This document shows, piece after piece, positions 61,258-64,000 of a stretch of DNA of 64,000 nucleotides (within the stretch, counting starts at the first letter, position 1; each line of letters starts with the position of its first letter). The stretch comes from CBDHEY01 sp965262305 (GTDB lineage: Bacteria; Pseudomonadota; Gammaproteobacteria; Pseudomonadales; Cellvibrionaceae): the NCBI GenBank assembly GCA_965262305.1, contig CBDHEY010000002.1, positions 1,984,001-2,048,000 of the forward strand, in the 5' to 3' direction. The notes below the pieces were generated by a model. The model was not told where the DNA came from. It did not search any database and saw only the letters and a list, made by a program, of their open reading frames with translations. Position numbers and translations under genes: made by a program.

Positions 61258-61583
61258 AAATATTACCTCATTGATTTCATAATGTATAAATTTTGCTTAT
61301 AGATACTTTCCAGACTCACAAAGCATAGGTCATACCAAAATAGAGCAACGATTCACGTGAGCACTCAAGACATAGACTGATTTACACATTCATAAAATAA
61401 TCGAGCAAACTTTTCAAAAATAGCTAAAACTTTTCTTTCTGAAATTAATTTTTAATTAATAATTGATTTCTAATTAATATATGAATGAAAAACATTTATA
61501 CTCTAAAACGACAAGAACAGACAATTTTTGCATACGAACAATCAAATTATATTTACTTAATATCTAGATAGTTATTGCCCAAT
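61258..61583. other. AT-rich divergent gap
   Basis: About 325 bp between the lipoprotein-cytochrome operon (minus) and rsmE (plus). Several TTAATTAAT-type repeats around 61440-61490 and no recognised gene. Both promoters should lie here but I cannot fix them by eye. Confidence 0.6.
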
Positions 61584-62300
61584 ATGAATTTAGTCATTCT
61601 CGAAGAAAACCAATTTATAACTGAAAACCGCGCATTGCTTTCTCCGCGTCAGACCGAACACATTGATAAAATATTAAAACTCAATCTAGGAGATTCGATT
61701 TCAGTCGGAAAAATAGATGGCAATATGGGTAACGCCAATTTGGGAATAAAAACTCAACACGGTTACGAAATTGAAAATATTAACCTCAATATTGCTAGCC
61801 CAAAAAATATTCCAGTTACATTGATTTTGGCAATGCCCCGCCCGCAAATGCTTAAGCGAATTCTACAAACAATTGCTTGTATCGGAGTCTCTAACGTTCA
61901 TTTCATACAAACATCTAAGGTTGAGAAAAGTTTTTGGGGCTCTCCCAGTGCTACCAACCGAGCCATTCATGAACAGTTAAAATTAGGTTTAGAACAAGGC
62001 GTCGCGACACAGTTACCGAATACATTTTTTCATCGTCGTTTTAAACCCTTTGTGGAAGATGAATTATCGAGCTTATTGAGTAATGGAACTCATCTTATTG
62101 CACATCCACAAAGCTCAAACTCAATGTCTCAATTTATAGACCAAAAACCGGTTACAATAGCAATTGGTCCAGAAGGTGGATTTCTCGATCAAGAAGTTGA
62201 GATGTTTGAAGCAAATGGCTTCATCAGATGTAATATGGGTACACGAATTTTAAAAGTTGAAACGGCAGTCACAGCCTTACTTGCCAAATTGTTTCTTTGA
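61584..62300 (+). CDS. rsmE: RsmE, 16S rRNA m3U1498 methyltransferase
   Basis: 238 residues from ATG 61584. PUA-like N-terminal domain (LSPRQTEHIDKILKLNLGDSISVGKIDG) and a SPOUT C-terminal domain with knot motifs LILAMPRPQMLKRILQTIACIGV, KSFWGS (RSV type), REALEQ-like HEQLKLGLEQ, AIGPEGGFLDQEVEMFEANGF and LGTRILKVETAVTALLAKL (here MGTRILKVETAV). It methylates U1498 in the ribosomal decoding region. Length is normal. Confidence 0.94.
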   Translation: MNLVILEENQFITENRALLSPRQTEHIDKILKLNLGDSISVGKIDGNMGNANLGIKTQHGYEIENINLNIASPKNIPVTLILAMPRPQMLKRILQTIACIGVSNVHFIQTSKVEKSFWGSPSATNRAIHEQLKLGLEQGVATQLPNTFFHRRFKPFVEDELSSLLSNGTHLIAHPQSSNSMSQFIDQKPVTIAIGPEGGFLDQEVEMFEANGFIRCNMGTRILKVETAVTALLAKLFL

Positions 62301-62363
62301 ATAAAGAAACAAATTTCATAATGCCAAATAACCCGCAATGAATAAGACATATTCAAAGCATCG

Positions 62364-64000
62364 TTAATAATTAGAACGCGCTTGAATATCTTCGGCTAAC
62401 AATAGAGATTTAAATTGCTCAGCAGGCAAAGGTCGACTACAACAATATCCTTGATAGTAGCGACACCCATACTCCTTGATTAAGGACAATTGCTCCAATG
62501 TTTCTACGCCCTCCGCAACAACCTCTAAATCCAGCATCGCACCCATTGCACTAATTGTTTCAACGAGTACACGGTCATTTCGATCTAACGTTATGTCTCT
62601 AACAAAACTTTGATCAATTTTTAGAATTGAAACAGGCAATTGTTTTAAATAACTAATTGACGAATATCCAGTACCGAAATCATCCAGTGCAAACAATACG
62701 CCTTTTTGTTTAAGCGTTGTCATGGTATTGATTGTTTCTTCGAGATTGGAAATAACCATTCCTTCAGTAATTTCCATTTCTATGATGTTTGCGGCAAATT
62801 TTTCTTCATCCAATATTTTTATGACATCATCGACGAAGTGAGAAAATCGAAATTGCCTAGGACTAATATTAATACCCAAACGCATATTATCCGTCCAGAT
62901 ACCCTCGTCTTTCCAAATTTTTACTTGCCTTATAGCATCTTTTATTACCCATAGCCCTACACTAACGATAAGGCCAGATGTTTCCAAAATCGGGATAAAT
63001 TCGGCAGGAGAAATTAGCCCACGCTCAGGATGATTCCACCTTAAAAGTGCTTCTGCACCAGAGATCTCGGAGGTTTCAGTGTCGACTCGAGGCTGGTAAA
63101 ACAAGACAAACTCTTCGTTATCTAGGGCTTTGTGTAACTCACCTTCCATGACTAAAACATTGCGAGCATTGTCTGCCATATGTTTATTAAAGAATTGTAT
63201 CCCGTCGCGCCCTTGTTCTTTAACCTGGTACATCGCAGTATCTGCATAACGCAATAGCTCATGAACTCCGGAATCTTCATCTGGAAACAATACAATCCCT
63301 ACACTGCAGGTCACATGTAACTCTATGTCATTATATATATAAGGCTCGGAGATAAATGTTCGTATTTTTTCACCAATCTCTTCCGCCTTAAGAATCGCTG
63401 TAGATAGCTCTTCTCCGAGCAGACTCAAAACAATGACGAACTCGTCCCCACCTAAGCGTACAACAACATCATTTTGAGTTGTGATCAAAGAAAGTCGTTC
63501 TGCAACATGCTTAAGTACACCATCGCCGACCGGGTGTCCAAGTGAATCATTAATATTTTTAAATTGATCTAGATCAATAAATAGCAAAGCGCCAAATGAG
63601 CCACTTTTAGCAGACTTTTGTAGCTCTTCCTCTAAACGTTCAATTAAATATGAACGGTTAGGCAGGTCTGTAAGCGCATCGTGATATGCCATATGTTCCA
63701 TAAGTTGTTGTGCGCTCTTCAAATCAGTAATATCGGCAGATACAACCAACGCAACTGTTTCATCATAAAAATCCATTGGCATCACATAAGTATGCATCTG
63801 CCTTTCGGCACCTTTATTATCTCGCCAGGTTTCTTCCCAGATTTGAGCGGATTCCTTGGTTTCAATCACACTTATATCTAGTGACATTATTTCTTTTGGT
63901 GATGTGACGAAATATTCGGAAAAGTCACTTAAGTGAGATCCACGCATTGATTCCGGTGTAGTGTGTAAGAAGTCTGCCAAGGCTTTGTTTGCGAAAATAT
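62364..64000 (-). CDS. PAS-GGDEF-EAL cyclic-di-GMP protein, N-terminus outside the window
   Basis: At least 545 residues; the frame is open to the window edge, and the first methionine-like codon inside (63980) is in mid-PAS domain. A PAS/PAC sensor (up to about residue 90) is followed by a GGDEF domain with an intact RLGGDEFVIV active site and an EAL domain with EALLRW, the DDFGTGYSSISYLKQLP loop and KIDQSFV. Both catalytic halves look intact, so it could make or degrade c-di-GMP; which dominates cannot be read. It converges on rsmE. A role in motility control is likely for the class but not shown here. Confidence 0.93.
   Translation of the reverse strand, partial: IFANKALADFLHTTPESMRGSHLSDFSEYFVTSPKEIMSLDISVIETKESAQIWEETWRDNKGAERQMHTYVMPMDFYDETVALVVSADITDLKSAQQLMEHMAYHDALTDLPNRSYLIERLEEELQKSAKSGSFGALLFIDLDQFKNINDSLGHPVGDGVLKHVAERLSLITTQNDVVVRLGGDEFVIVLSLLGEELSTAILKAEEIGEKIRTFISEPYIYNDIELHVTCSVGIVLFPDEDSGVHELLRYADTAMYQVKEQGRDGIQFFNKHMADNARNVLVMEGELHKALDNEEFVLFYQPRVDTETSEISGAEALLRWNHPERGLISPAEFIPILETSGLIVSVGLWVIKDAIRQVKIWKDEGIWTDNMRLGINISPRQFRFSHFVDDVIKILDEEKFAANIIEMEITEGMVISNLEETINTMTTLKQKGVLFALDDFGTGYSSISYLKQLPVSILKIDQSFVRDITLDRNDRVLVETISAMGAMLDLEVVAEGVETLEQLSLIKEYGCRYYQGYCCSRPLPAEQFKSLLLAEDIQARSNY

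Overview
The window is chromosomal DNA from an AT-rich, polarly flagellated gammaproteobacterium, most likely marine. The evidence is the gene order cheV-cheR-flgBCDEFGHIJKL with divergent flgA-flgM-flgN, the sigma-54/sigma-28 promoter set, a Zur/COG0523/DUF2796 zinc locus, an EfpL-type elongation factor and many secreted lipoproteins. I cannot name the genus from the sequence alone. I see no insertion sequence, integrase, prophage or CRISPR array.

Layout. 1-2.7 kb: start of a FlaG-like gene and a giant flagellin with a sigma-28 promoter, both on the minus strand. 3-5 kb: a divergent TPR-methyltransferase fusion, a candidate flagellar modification enzyme. 5-10.2 kb: a DUF4142 protein, a LysR regulator, a serine-hydrolase lipoprotein, and a secreted propeller-like protein divergent from a TetR regulator with two matching operators. 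10.3-18.2 kb: a zinc-limitation locus behind a Zur-like box. It holds two COG0523 GTPases, DUF1826, a His-rich DUF2796 (ZrgA-like) protein with a 16-unit exact repeat, Zur, DUF3299, an ABC ATPase plus FtsX-type permease, and an outer-membrane protein.

18.3-30.4 kb: housekeeping and accessory genes. These are cytochrome b561, small membrane proteins, a GST/PNPOx-like/TetR/MFS group with three operator-like repeats, cold-shock protein, efpL, DUF1353, DUF3500 and nhaA. 30.6-51.1 kb: the main flagellar block, with a second giant flagellin, flgL to flgB, cheR, cheV, flgA, flgM and flgN. The promoters suggest the usual hierarchy: sigma-54 for flgB, flgF, flagellin 2 and perhaps flgA, and sigma-28 for flagellin 1 and flgM. 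All proteins exposed on the hook-filament axis (both flagellins, FlgL, FlgK, FlgE) are unusually large, while the rod and ring proteins have normal length.

51.2-64 kb: tRNA-Arg(CCU), a protein with a PEP-CTERM-like tail, a large metallophosphoesterase lipoprotein, a HupE/UreJ-like membrane protein, a PagL-like lipid A deacylase candidate, a secreted propeller/Ig/di-haem cytochrome with a lipoprotein partner, rsmE, and a PAS-GGDEF-EAL protein cut by the window end. All function calls come from reading motifs by eye; no database search was run.
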